A stretch of 64,000 bases of DNA, taken from NCBI RefSeq assembly GCF_028858725.1, contig NC_084761.1:37622501-37686500 (forward strand), read 5' to 3'. Both the position numbers and the translations under genes were made by a program. Source of the DNA: Colius striatus. Its lineage: Eukaryota > Chordata > Aves > Coliiformes > Coliidae. Positions 1 through 11,236 of the stretch are shown piece after piece; position 1 is the stretch's first letter; every line of letters begins with the position of its first letter. The notes beneath the pieces were generated by a model. That model saw nothing but the letters and a program-made list of their open reading frames with translations, was not told the origin of the DNA and ran no database searches.

Positions 1-129
1 TCTTAAAACTGAGGGCTGTGCTTGCCAAAAGCCTCACCCACAACCATGGGAGCCCAGATTTACTCTGAATTTGACTGGGAAGCAATGGATTTCTGGTTAG
101 CTAAATTCCCAGATTAGGACCAGAAAGGC

Positions 130-888
130 AATCTCATGAGGTTCACAAGGACAAGTTCAGGGTCCTGCACCTGAGGAGGAACAACCCCTTGCACCAGTAC
201 AGGCTGGGGATTGACCTGCTGGAGAGCAGCTCTGCAGTGAGAGACCTGGGAGTCCTGGTTGATATGAAACTAACCATGAGCCAGCAATGTGCCCTCGCGG
301 CCAAGAAGGCCAATGACATCTGGGGAGGTATCAAGAAGAGTGTGGCCAGCAGTTCAAGGGAGGTTCTGCTCCCTCTCTATTCTGCCCTGGTGAGGCCTCA
401 TCTGGAGTACTGTGTCCAGTTCTGGGCTCCTCAGCTCAAGAGGGACAGAGAACTTCTGGAGAGAGTCCAGTGCAGGGCCACCAAGATGATGAGGTGCCTG
501 GAACATCTCTTACAAGGAAAGGCTGTGAGATCTGGAGTTGTTTAGCCTGGAGAAGACTGAGGGGGGAACCTTAACAAAACTTACAAATAAAAAAAAGGCG
601 GATGTCAAGAGGATGGGGCAAGTCTTTTTTTCTGCAGCACCTAGTGACAGGACAAGGGATAATGGGCACAAGCTGAAGCATGAAAAGTTCCACTTGAACG
701 TGAGGAGAATGTTCAGGTGAGGGAGCCCTGGCATAGGATGCCCAGGGAGGGTGTGGAACCTCCTTCTCTGCAGGTTTTCAAAATCAAAGTATTACTGCGT
801 GACCTGATCGAGGTGAACTTGCTTTAGCAGTGCGTTGGACTGGATGATTTCTAGAAGCCTCTTCTAATCCCGACCATTCTATGATTTT
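130..888 (+). mobile_element. CR1 LINE fragment (3' part of ORF2 plus 3' UTR)
   Basis: About 760 bp, 5'-truncated. The frame at 189-545 encodes the C-terminal part of CR1 ORF2 ([20 protein letters not shown], then [10 protein letters not shown]). It is followed by the CR1 3' UTR (GGCACAGGCTGCCC-like region) and ends with the ATTCTATGATT tail. A frame shift and small deletions disrupt the protein after about position 540. Confidence 0.9.
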
Positions 889-1978
889 TTTATTGTTATT
901 TTGTCTTCTCTCTCATCACATCAACAGGTATGTTTTGGGGAGCTGCTAACTGCTGCAGAAATGCCACATGCATCTCATGCTTTTGGGAAGGGAGAGGTCC
1001 CTTGCAGCCTCCCCAGGGGTCCCACTGCCCTGGCCACATGCCCTCCTTGAAAACTGCAGGCTTCAAGGGCACAGTTATGGGCTTCAAAGTCCATTGTGTC
1101 ACTGTGAGGAGTGGTAATTACAAGGGATGACTAGAGCTGGCTGTGGCTTTCAGCTGGTGTCTCGGGCCAGGAAAACCCACACATCAAAAAAACCACCCAA
1201 AATCCCAAAGCAGCCATGCAGTTTCCAATGTCAACGTAGCAGCCTCTGGTAAAGACAGACACTACAACCATGAGGGAGCCAGTATGCCCCAGCACCTGGC
1301 TGAAGGGGCTGCCCTGATGCGGGGCAGTGTGGGGACACAGGACAGAGATTGCCCTGTTTCCCGCTGTCCCACACCAACACAGACTGCCCTGCATGGGAGA
1401 GCAGCCAGCACATGCTCAGCTTTGAGCCTGAATTTCATCAGAGCTGGGGAACAGAGAGTGCTGGTAGGAGGTGATTTTTAATATAATTAAAGGGCTGATG
1501 CTCCAGAATGCTTAAAAAAGAAAACTAACTATAAAAACACGTATTTCACCCAAGATCCCTAAAAAGCACTGGGATAATTATATGTGCTAAAATGCGTGAG
1601 CACTTATGTTTAGCTCCTGGGCCAGGGAGCAGGTCCTGCCTGGGGAGCAACCTCACAGCATCATGCAGTAAGACCAGCAGGAAGGTTGGTCAAACATCCG
1701 AAATCTTTCCAATTATAATAATAATCATCATTAATAGTGTTATAATAAAAAACATCATCATGTCTCAGGGCTGGAGTATTGGTCTCTGAATGCTTTTGTA
1801 AGAACTCTGGTTCTCCAAGGCAGCAGGGCTTAGAAAGGTCAGCCATTTGCCTCAAAGCAGCATTTGGTATCTGTTATTAAAAGTGGTGGCCGGATTTGAC
1901 AGCTTCATGAAAATAATCTCACTTTTGCAGATAAACAGCTGAAACAAAACACCCAATGACTTGCCTGCCTCTGGCAGG
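889..1978. other. Non-coding stretch without assigned feature
   Basis: Short overlapping open frames on both strands show no domain, codon bias or splice structure. An ATA/ATT-rich patch lies at about 1710-1755. I see nothing else. Confidence 0.5.
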
Positions 1979-2357
1979 ACTGGAATATCTCTCATGAGAA
2001 AGGCTGTGAGATCTGGGCTTGTTTAGCCTAGAGAAGATGAAGGGGGGACCTTATCAACTCTGGATGGAGTGAGTCTTTTTTCCCAAGTGCCCAGTGAAAG
2101 GACCAGGGGTAATAAGCACAAGCTGGAGCACAGGAACTCCCACTTGAACATGAGAAACTTCTTTCCTGTGAGCATAAGGGAGCCCTGGCACAGGCTGCCC
2201 AGAGAGGTTGTGGAGTCTCCTTCTCTGGAGGTTTTCAAAACCCACCTGGACACATTCCTATGTGACCTAATCTAGGTGAACCTGTTTTAGCAGCGGGGTT
2301 GGACTGCATGATCTCTAGAAGCCCCTTCCAACCCTCACCATCCTGTGATTCTGTGGA
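1979..2357 (+). mobile_element. CR1 LINE 3' fragment
   Basis: It begins inside the ORF2 C-terminus (GGCTGTGAGATCTGGGC) and contains CTGGCACAGGCTGCCCAGAG and the GTTGGACTGCATGATCTC region. It ends CCATCCTGTGATTCTGTGG. It is truncated at the 5' side. Confidence 0.9.
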
Positions 2358-3680
2358 TGTGACAACAGGGGACAGCAGCGAAAACCTACTTTTTGGAAGC
2401 ATGTTGAGATGATAAGGCAGACGTGGAGCCCAAATGGGCAAACACCATGGTTTTCCCTCTGTGCACCCATCAGGTCTTTAAGTAGGCTGCCATGTTGCTC
2501 ATTCCATGCCTTGGAGAGTGAGCTGGGGTTTAGGCAGGCAGCCCACTCTCCAAGCCCTGCACAAGCACGGCACTGCCCTGGAACAGCAGATGACAACCAA
2601 CCCCCTGGCAGTTCCTGCTGTGCGCAGGCCCCACTGCAGGCCCCATCACCTGACGCTGGTAGGGTCTGCAGCAGCCATTGGCACCTCTCTGTGCCGTAGC
2701 TGGGTGGGCTTGTGCCTGGCATGGCCCAGTAAAGGCCACATAATTGCCTGAGCCCACACAGGCCTAACGGTCAGAGTATCCCTCACTGGTACAGGCTGAC
2801 ATGGCTCCTGTGTCCAAATTTAATTATTATTTTTGCAGGTTGGTAAATGAGCAGAGCAGGGTGCTCCTGTCCTGCCTGGGTCCACCACGGGGCCGAGGCT
2901 GTGGTCAGGGCCTCACCATCCTATTTCCACACCCGGGAGCTATTCTGGAAGGAAACCTCAGGGACAAAAATAAGTAAAGAAAACAAAACCAGAAGGACAC
3001 TTTGAGTACTGTGGGGAGAGGCCAAGGTGATGCTGCAACCAGGGAAAGGGACACCCCTGCCATGCAGCACAGTGGCCAATGCACCTCTGAAATGTGTGTG
3101 AGGGACACTGGAGGCAGAGCTTGCCCTCTCCCAACATGCTGTCAGGGACAAGAGTATGTGTGCCACAAACTGAGGAGCAAAGAGGTGAGCAAGGAAAGGG
3201 TTCACCAGCAACAGCATAAGAGTGTGGTCCCTCTCTCATCCCCTTTACCTTTCATGGCACAAACCCAAATGCAAACCAACATCAGCTGGGCATGTGGCTT
3301 GTTATTTTTTTTGGAAAAAGTTGATTTCAGAGGAAAAGTGAGAGGATAGAACACCTAAAAGGCACCACATATCAACCTCAGTTATCAGTAGACAACCTTT
3401 CTACATTGGCCTGCTGTAACTAAACTTCTCATGTGTTTTTTTTCTTTTTCTCTGACGCAGGAGAGTAGTTAAAGAAAATTGATTCTATTTGTGTGGGCCA
3501 TGAGCAACTCTGTCATGCAAACACTTTGAGACAGCTTGAATTCTAGGGAACAGAAACCCAGCACTGAGGCTAGGTCACAGTGTTATCACAAATCTCAGCA
3601 CTTGCCACCACCCAGGCACTCATGTGTTTGAGCAATATCTTTATATCTTATTTCCTTTGAGTTTTTGGCTTTTTTTCAGG

Positions 3681-3698
3681 TTTTTTTTTTTTTTTTTT
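3681..3698. repeat. Poly-T tract
   Basis: An 18-base T homopolymer in a T-rich patch (3660-3705). No element assigned. Confidence 0.85.
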
Positions 3699-4271
3699 AT
3701 TTTCAGGAGAAAGAAACTGCACACCAGCTGGACTGTTACCAGGACTGGTCCCATGACTAGTTTGTTGCCTCCATCCACATGTGGGAGCCCTCAAACATAG
3801 CTACACAACAGAAACAGGAGGAAAAATCCCAAATGAACTCAGAAGGTGTCCCAGGTTTTTCGAGGAGAGTGCACAGAGAGCCCAGGTTCATTGCAGAGGT
3901 ACCCACTGACAATCTGCACACCAGCTCAGGAGCTGAGCTCTCTGCCAAAGCCAGAGGAGTGTCCCTGGCCAGTCAGACATCTGGATGGTGAGCAGGCAAG
4001 CTGCTCCTGCATGGCACTGGTGACGGCTGCCGACCTCCCTGCCACTGCACACCCTGCTCAAACCTTCACAAACCCCTATGTTTCACCTTGAGAAGCTGCC
4101 ACTTGCCACAGAGGCAGAGAGTGCTGCCTGTGTCAGCAGGGAACTGCTGGACTTGCACTGTTAATTTGTTATTGTGTACACACAGGAGTTGCGCAACACT
4201 TCTATATGTATCCACATATACACAGACAAGTATCTATCTGTTGCAGTAAGTACCTTAACACTCAAGTGTCC

Positions 4272-4300
4272 TTTTTTTTTTTTTTTTTTAAAAAAAAAAA
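4272..4300. repeat. T18-A11 homopolymer junction
   Basis: Eighteen T directly followed by eleven A, a near-palindromic tract that could extrude a hairpin or cause sequencing slippage. No mobile element could be assigned to it. Confidence 0.9.
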
Positions 4301-7300
4301 GAAGGTTTTGAAAGTTTTTTGTGCTACAATGAAATCTACTTCTTGCTCTGTAGGTCTGAGACATGAGAGGGCAGTTGCTGCCTCTGCTCCCCAGCTGCAG
4401 ATTCAGCTCCTATTTTCAGAAACCTAATGCCTTCTGCTAAACCACAGCACCAGCGCCTTGCAGCTCCATATTTCAGGGTATGAAAACAGAAAAACCTGAC
4501 CTGTGAACTACTTGCTCATTTCGCAGCTTTAGAGTCTCCATAGTGAGTTCAAGGGGTGCAAAAGAGGTAGATGCCAACACTTGCACTTCACCTGCCACCC
4601 TGTGGTGCCCAGCTTCTTGGGGCAGTGCTAAGGGACCATAAAACTCCCAGGACACGGCTGAGCCAGGGTGGGGAAAGTTATTGGCCATTGAAGCACATGG
4701 CATAAAAGGGAGCTGGAAGAAAAATGTTCTCAGAGCATCCAAAAGGCCTGTAGTATTTTGGGGTTTCACGAGGCCAGAGGCTTTTTTCCAACAGCTGACA
4801 TTTCTTTTGTTCAGATTGGTGGCAGAGGTGATTCCTCGCCATTGAAAAGGGCAGACAAACACAATCAAACTCTCTGAACCCCACCATGAGCAGTTCCCAT
4901 CACAAAATCAGTTCCCATCACAAAATCCATCACAGAAGGGCACAGAGGAGACAACCCTACCAGATTGTTTCATCCAGAGATATTCCCATTTTGCTGAAGG
5001 CAAAGGGGAGCTAAGGAGAAGCACTGCAGCTGGCTGCAGCTGGCTGCTCAGCTCACCCAGAGCGCTTGGATGTGCTGCCAAAAAAAGCCACTAATGAATG
5101 GAGAGGTGCTCTTCAGGTCATGAGGGTCTCTCTGTTTCTCCCATCAAAGCCAGAAAGATAAGGGGGTTGAATAAATGCAACTTGCATGCTTTGGCTGCCC
5201 CAAGAGCAGCTGCTGCAGCAGGACCTGGTGCTACTGCAGTGGGGCTCAGTGCTGCTGCTGACTCTCACCACTTCAGCCACACTGGCTACTTAATAAAAAT
5301 AGATTTTTTACTTCTTGGAAAGGACAAAAATACTGCCCCCCAAATGGAGAAACCTTTCTTTTAAGATGAAGATTTGTCTTTTCACAAACCCAAATGTGAC
5401 CAAAATATCTACTTTAAACCCCAGTGCTGATTCCTGGGCAAATCACTGTGTTTAGTTCTAGAGGCCACCCCCAAAGCACAAAAGACTCTATTGTGAGTGG
5501 CTAAGAAAAACACATACCTTGACGTGGGCATTTTTTTAATCCCTACCACCAGGGGTAAGCTGACCCTTACAATTTCATGTTGCAGTCAGCCTGAAACAGG
5601 ATGCCAGAACACCTCCAGAAGTGGCCTCCAGCCACTTCTCCTTCCCGCCTGACAGCAGAGCATGAGCACTCCCCTTGGATGCTCACCATGCCCAGGCACA
5701 TGCCATAAAAGCCAGACATAAGGGCTGCTGCTAAAAGTGCCTTAAAATCCTCAAAGTGAGCATCTTTTGCCTACACTATCTCTGGCCACCCAAAATCTCA
5801 CTCTGTGAAGTGCCACTTGCCACCAAGCCCCTCTGCATGGCAAGTGGGATGACCTCACTGTCACACACACAGACAGCATTTGATGAGGAAAATCCAGTGC
5901 CACCAATGTCCCCCAAAAACCTGCCCATCCTCACAGCCATGTGCTGGGCATGGCTCTGCACAGGGCCAACACAAGTGACTCTCTCCCTACAGCCAGGCAG
6001 GAGGTTTCCCCAGCCCAGGGCTGAGTGTCATGCCTGTTGATGGCAGGACGGTCCTGTGGGAAGCCATCCTGGCAGGACTGGCAGTCAGCTCTGGCACTGG
6101 CTCCCTTGCCTCTGGGGAGCAGCCAGACAGCAGGAGGCAAGTTTTTGGCATTGCAGTCAGGGTTGTGCGTGTAACCGCAGCACTTCCCTGGCAAGGCACG
6201 TGAAAGGGTTACAGCACATCCCCAGGAAGGCACGTGAAGGGGATCCACGTGCAAGGCATGCACCCCTCCCCTTAAACTAAAGCCAAATTAACCCAGTTTT
6301 TCTCTCCATACATGAAACAATGAGGATGAGAGCTTGTCAGCCTCCTTAGAGTGGTGGGAATGAAGGCAAATGTCCCCTTCCCCAGCTGTGCCATACTGCT
6401 GCTCATCCCAGTACCACTCACAGAGCCATGAGGATGGGCAGAGGGTCATGCATAAACTGCAAAAACTGTTTCACAGAGCCTGTTTCATCCCACTCTTGTA
6501 ACGCCTTGGTCATCCCGTTTATGAGCTGGGCTCAATGCAGAGCTGCAGACCACCCCTCACTTTTCTGAAGGGACCTGAAAAAACCCTCCCAGTCCCCATC
6601 CCCACCAGTTGTCTCCACCTCTGCTGGCCCAGGGAATGTGACCTGGCTCCAGGCCAGAGCCAGCATCCAAAAAGTCCTGGCTGCAAGCACAGCAGCACCA
6701 CTTGGTGGGCAAGGGAGAGTTCACAGCAGTGCTCTGTCCGACACTGCTGTACAGTGGAGCCAGCAAACACAGTGTGACTACAATTTCAACCCAAAGCGGC
6801 AGCTGGCACCCAGTCGTTTTTGCACCCCTGGGCTACAGCCAAGCCTGTGCTTGCTGTCTTTCACCCCAGTGATGAGGCTGTGCACCAGCATCATATCATC
6901 ATCACAGCAATCTCAATTTCTCAGGCAGCTAACACAAGGGGATCACAATTAAGAGTCAAGTCTCAGCTGAGGTGTTCTCTGTGAAGTGGGGACCAGCGGG
7001 ATGGAGGCGGCAGGGTCAGGAGAGAGGATCGCTCCCAGGGCAGCAGCATGGGGAAGCCGCACATTTCAGAGTTGATCTCATAAAGCAGTAGAAAAAGATT
7101 TCATGGGGTGGAAATCAAGACACGACTTCTACTAAAAACAGGAGCTGCTCAGCCCCCAGCTCTTGTACGAGTAGAAAGAGTCTACAAATTAAGTGCAGCT
7201 TTGCTGTAAGTAGTAAAACACTAATTCATTTTGTTACTGGTTCTTGAATTGGGTAAATGAATGCCCAGCAATGAGCCCACTGAGCCAAGGCAGCTGAAAG

Positions 7301-7730
7301 GCATGCATCCACTCGTGCTGATGCCTCAGAGACTGTCCCCGGCAGAGCCACAAACCCTATGCTGCAAAACTGGGCAGCTATGCAACAGCTCACTGCTTCC
7401 TCCATCAGCATTGATACCCACGCTGTATGGCGTCATACACATGTGAACAAGCAAGAGAGGCCTGAGTGGGATTTTAAATCAATCATCTGGTGTTTATTTG
7501 CTGGCTGGTAGGAGAAAAAAAGGAATACAAGGCACACTGAATAAAAGAGGCTTTATCCATTATGTATCAGCCCACAGTAACTCCCTTTCCCCTGCTCACC
7601 TGCATTTCTGCCACAGGGGACTTAGTGCCAGGGGCCACTATGGGTGCCCAGAGCCAGTAGTCAGGAGAACCCCCATGCCCTGGGGCATTTTCTTCGAACC
7701 ACCTCAGGAAGCCTTTGCTCGAATTGTAGC

Positions 7731-8052
7731 AGATGATGGCCATACTTCTCCCAAGTAACAAGTGACAGGACAAGAGAAAATGGCTTCAAGTTGCACTAGG
7801 GGTGGTTTAGATTTGAGATTAGGAAGAACTTTTTCACTGAGAGGGTTGTTAGACACCACCAGGGAGGTGGTGGAATCCCCATCCCTGAAGATATTGCAAA
7901 GCTGTGTAGCTGAGGTGCTGAGGGACATGGTTTAGTGACGGACTTGGCAGTGTCAGGTTAGTGACTGGAAAGTCTTTTGACTTGAAAGTCAAAACTTTCC
8001 AACCAAAGTTGAAAGTCTTTTCCAACTAAAATGATTCTATGATTCTGTAATA
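7731..8052 (+). mobile_element. CR1 LINE 3' fragment, divergent subfamily
   Basis: It reads AAGTGACAGGACAAGAG ... TTCAAGTTGCACTAGG ... TTAGGAAGAACTTTTTCACTGAGAGGGTTGTTAGAC and ends ATGATTCTATGATTCTG. The TTCAAGTTGCAC form separates it from the other CR1 copies; it matches the subfamily of the copy at 49500. A local duplication of the AAAGTCTTTT segment lies at about 7968-8025. Confidence 0.85.
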
Positions 8053-8322
8053 TAGTAAAGTCCCAGGCACAGCTCATGGGAGTTGTTAGACAATTTTCCA
8101 CCCCACTGCTGGGTCACCTAGGGCTGGCCCTGAGGGTGCCTGGAAACATCTTTCAGTCTCTGCTGTCTCCCTTGCCCCAGCATACTGCAGCTCACTGTGT
8201 AAACAGTCTGCCCTTTCTTGCTCCCCACTCGGTCCAGTCTGACCTGAAATCATAGCATCTGATTCCCCCAGGGAAGGAAAACCAGCAACACTTCAAAGCA
8301 CAACACTGTGGAGTTTGATGGT

Positions 8323-8328
8323 TTTAAT
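8323..8328 (-). other. Candidate DMP1 poly(A) signal (ATTAAA)
   Basis: The minus strand reads ATTAAA about 620 bases past the DMP1 stop, at the end of an AT-rich stretch (8330-8450) that looks like a 3' UTR. No closer canonical hexamer stood out. This is an inference from position. Confidence 0.4.
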
Positions 8329-8942
8329 AGTAATAAATCATCAAGGTACATTTCAGCTTTGAAATATGAGTGCAAAAAGAATAAAATATAACATTTTTCT
8401 GTACATTTCTTACAAAATATTACATACATCCCATCCAGAAATGGCACTTCACATGTCGCTAAGCCCACGCACCACGTGCACACACCAGCTGTAGCATCTC
8501 CTCCATATGTGCAGCACGTGGAGCTAACAGAAAGCTCCTGCTGGAGTCTAGCCAGATGCTTTTAGGGCAGTGGTAGGTAATTACCAGGGGTGAGCAAAGA
8601 GAGCTGTCTGCCCAGCATGCACAGGCACAGCTCCCGGAGTGCTGAGCTGCCACTGTGCCCTTGCAGCAAGTGGGCAGCATGACCCTGCTGGCACCCACAG
8701 CTCTCAATTTCCCTGGTTTTGTTTGGGAAATGACTTTTCTTGCTGCAGTTTGGCATTTTCCCTATGTCTGTCATCATCTCCCACCTTGCATGCCATGTAG
8801 TGTGTCCAGGTCAAGCCTTGGCAAACTCACCTCCATTTTATCCACAGTATCTTCTCAGGAAGAAGTCAATGAGGCTATATAGCAAATAAATTAGCTCCCT
8901 CCCCGCTCCCCCCATTTCCCCCCAGCACTGACAAGGCAAGCA

Positions 8943-10208
8943 TCAGTACCCATCCTGACAGTCATTGTCATCGTAGTCAGCACTGGGCTTGTTGCGGTAG
9001 GCACCTGGCCGTCCTCTGCGTCTCCTGCTCTCCAGGCTCTGCAGTGAGCTGTCATCCCCATGGCTGCTGGACTCGTGGGTGGCATCCTCCTGGGAGTGGC
9101 TGTCCTCATTGCCATCATCCTCCTCCTCCTGAGACTCGCTGTTGTTGCTTTCTGTGGACCTGCTCTCTTCACCTGTGTTATCCTCTTGGCTGCCGTCATC
9201 CTCCAGGGATGTGCTCTGGCTCTCAGCTGATGTGCTTGGCACGTCCCCATCAGGCTCAGAGTCGTTTTCATCCTCCTTTGACTCCTCCACAGTGTCCTCT
9301 GTGGACTGGCTCTGACTATCATCATCTTCCCCAGACTCTCTGTTGGGCACAGACAGTGCACTCCTGTCCTCAGCAGACTCCTGTTCCTCCTGGCCTTCCT
9401 GAGACCGGCTGCTGCTGCGCTCGTTTGATGTGCTCACTACCTCCTGGGAGACGTCCTCTGGGGACTCACCCAGCTCTTCATCTGACAGGTTGGCAGTGCC
9501 CTCCTTGGACTCGCTGTCCTCGTCTTCCCTGGAGGGGCTGTCCTCCCCATCCCCATCCTCCTTGGAGTGGCTGGCACTGTTTACCTCTGACTGGCTGTCA
9601 ACAGGCTCTTCTGACTGACTGTCATCCTCCATGGATGGGCTGTCTTCTTCCGAGTCAGTGTCATCCACCTCTGGGGACCTGCTGTCACCCTCCTCCCAGC
9701 GCTGAGAGCTAGTCCTCCAGCTGCTCTCCAGGGCATGAGGGCCAGCATGCTGTCTCTTGTAACTGCTGCCTGGGCCATCAAAGACAGAGGGGTCATCGCC
9801 CTGCATGGCTTCGTCCTCAAAGTCATAGCTCTCCTCTTCCTGGCTGCTGCTGCTGCTGCCCCCTCCCCACCTGTAGGTCCGCTCATACCGGCTGCTGAGG
9901 TAGTTCCTGTACCTCCTATGGTCCGCCCCTATGCTCTCACTGCTGCTGCTGCTGCTGCTGTCACCGTGCCCTCCGCCAGCCCCAGTGTCCCCACGGCCAG
10001 CATCCTGGCCGTGTTCGCCTGCCCCATCAGCCCCAGCCACATAAGTAGGACCTTCGGCCACTTCATCTTGTCCGTTTTCATCGAAGGTGTCGTCCCCACT
10101 GTCATCTTCCTCATCCAGGAGCCCGCTGACATGGGGCGGAAGCCCATTGACTCCAATGCCATGGTGCTCTCTGTTGTCACCATCGTCAGCATCACGTGCA
10201 TCCTCCTC
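8943..10208 (-). CDS. DMP1: DMP1 large terminal coding exon
   Basis: 421 codons plus stop, following a CACCTCCACAG acceptor. It contains EDDSGDDTF, the RGD cell-attachment triplet, a seven-serine run, the MQGDDP processing motif, many S-x-E/D sites suited to Fam20C kinase, a basic RRRRGRP stretch (residues 514-520 of the model), and the conserved C-terminus NKPSADYDDNDCQDGY. No internal stop is present. The long open frames on the opposite strand here are by-products of this Ser/Glu/Asp-rich composition. Confidence 0.95.
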   Translation of the reverse strand, partial: EEDARDADDGDNREHHGIGVNGLPPHVSGLLDEEDDSGDDTFDENGQDEVAEGPTYVAGADGAGEHGQDAGRGDTGAGGGHGDSSSSSSSESIGADHRRYRNYLSSRYERTYRWGGGSSSSSQEEESYDFEDEAMQGDDPSVFDGPGSSYKRQHAGPHALESSWRTSSQRWEEGDSRSPEVDDTDSEEDSPSMEDDSQSEEPVDSQSEVNSASHSKEDGDGEDSPSREDEDSESKEGTANLSDEELGESPEDVSQEVVSTSNERSSSRSQEGQEEQESAEDRSALSVPNRESGEDDDSQSQSTEDTVEESKEDENDSEPDGDVPSTSAESQSTSLEDDGSQEDNTGEESRSTESNNSESQEEEDDGNEDSHSQEDATHESSSHGDDSSLQSLESRRRRGRPGAYRNKPSADYDDNDCQDGY

Positions 10209-11236
10209 CTGTGGAGGTGACAAATGGAGACAAATGCAAAGGCTTGCAGGTCACAGACTCTATCAGCACTGCCCACCACACAGACCAAGCATCATCCTGA
10301 CTGACATCAGATTTGGGGCTAAGCACACATTCCTGGCAAAGCAAAACTCACTCACTCACCAGGAAACCAATGCTGTTCCTATCCCGGGCACTTGTGTCCT
10401 CGTGATCCACCCAGTTCAGGTGCTGAGAGTCCTCAACTCTGCCTCCCTTGTCTTGGCTACCATGTTGGCTCAGCTCTTCACCCACGGCATTCCCACCCAC
10501 CAGGTACTGGGCAAGGGCATTGTCCCCTGTCTCTGCACTGGCAGGTGGATGTCTGCCATCTCCACCGTCCAGGAGGTTGCCCAGCTTGTTGATGTGATCT
10601 TCACTTGCTGTGTCCTGAAGGCAAAACATGACACGGTACTTTGGCTTATTGAACACTACTGCAGGTTTACTGCTACAGCTGTGGGGTAATATATCACTCC
10701 TGACACAGGCAAGTGCTCAAGTCTTTTTCATTGCTCACACATCAGTCCTTCAGCTGTTTCTGCTGATGAATACAAAAAGTAGCTACCAGCAAAAGGGTGA
10801 CTCAGATAAGCCCAAATCATGATGGTTCAGAGCAGAGAAACTCCTTTTTCAGGACCAATACAGCAGAACTCATCAGGTGAACTGGGAATGTGCACAAGGA
10901 GCAAGGGGAAATGAGGTGAACCCAACTCAGCTTGAAAAGATTGGGTAGGCAGGCAGAGCTCAAAGCTAGAAGGCTCTTTTCCCAGGTGCCTGGCCCAAGG
11001 ATGCCCACCCATGGCTGCTTCCCCTTCTCTGATTTGCTCCCCAGCTTACCTCCTGCTGGGCACTGTGGCGGGGGTAGGTTGGTTCATGTCCGGGCACCTA
11101 AAAACATCCAGGAGACGTTTTTTCAGTGATAAGGGAAACTGACAGTGTATGGGGTTTGAGGACATGTCCAGTCCTTACTTACAGGGTGAGTGCAGGCTAC
11201 AGTCCAGAGAAGCAGCACCAGGAATGCAGCCCTCAT
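8943..11236 (-). CDS. DMP1: DMP1, dentin matrix acidic phosphoprotein 1 (four coding exons)
   Basis: This is a secreted, intrinsically disordered, highly phosphorylated matrix protein that nucleates and regulates bone mineral. Coding exons on the minus strand are 11236-11183 (signal peptide), 11097-11050, 10614-10360 and 10208-8943 (stop TGA at 8945-8943). All have AG/GT borders and phase 0 on both sides, as in the SCPP family. The model gives 540 residues. Diagnostic sequence: EDDSGDDTF near the start of the last exon, an RGD triplet (residues 191-193), the MQGDDP tolloid-type cleavage motif (254-259), a very Ser/Glu/Asp-rich body, and the family C-terminus DDNDCQDGY. Mammalian DMP1 has one more tiny exon between the second and third; I could not find an equivalent, so the model may lack about 10-16 residues. 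The untranslated first exon was not located. The gene is divergent from SPARCL1, as in other tetrapods. Confidence 0.93.
9940..9960 (-). repeat. (AGC)7 trinucleotide run encoding seven serines in DMP1
   Basis: On the plus strand CTG/GCT repeats follow directly. Read on the minus strand they give seven consecutive AGC serine codons within the last DMP1 exon. A pure codon repeat such as this is prone to length change. Confidence 0.85.
10360..10614 (-). CDS. DMP1: DMP1 85-codon exon
   Basis: An open, phase-0 segment lies between a TTTTGCCTTCAG acceptor and a GTGAGTGAG donor. It starts DTASEDHINKLGNLL and is moderately acidic, without the long Ser/Asp runs of the last exon. It is much longer than the small internal exons of mammalian DMP1, so it is either an enlarged equivalent of one of them or a lineage-specific expansion. 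Confidence 0.8.
11050..11097 (-). CDS. DMP1: DMP1 48-bp exon
   Basis: Sixteen codons (VPGHEPTYPRHSAQQE) sit between a TTTTTAG acceptor and a GTAAGC donor, phase 0 on both sides. The length equals the mammalian DMP1 third exon (16 codons) although the residues have diverged. Support comes from the splice sites, phase and position directly after the signal-peptide exon. Confidence 0.85.

Larger units (their letters stand above)
2358..7730. other. Intergenic region left of DMP1
   Basis: Apart from the homopolymers listed separately, only short unrelated frames occur. In other tetrapods IBSP lies next to DMP1 on this side; no IBSP-like Glu-run or RGD exon is visible here, so that gene, if present, is outside the window. 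Confidence 0.5.

Noticed and set aside
9044-9712. 222-codon plus-strand frame
   Set aside because: Cys/Pro/His/Trp-rich antisense shadow of the Ser/Glu/Asp-rich DMP1 exon, with no independent support.
8960-10000. Repeated Ser-codon pattern as a CRISPR or satellite array
   Set aside because: The periodicity is codon-based repetition in the DMP1 protein; there are no spacer-repeat units.
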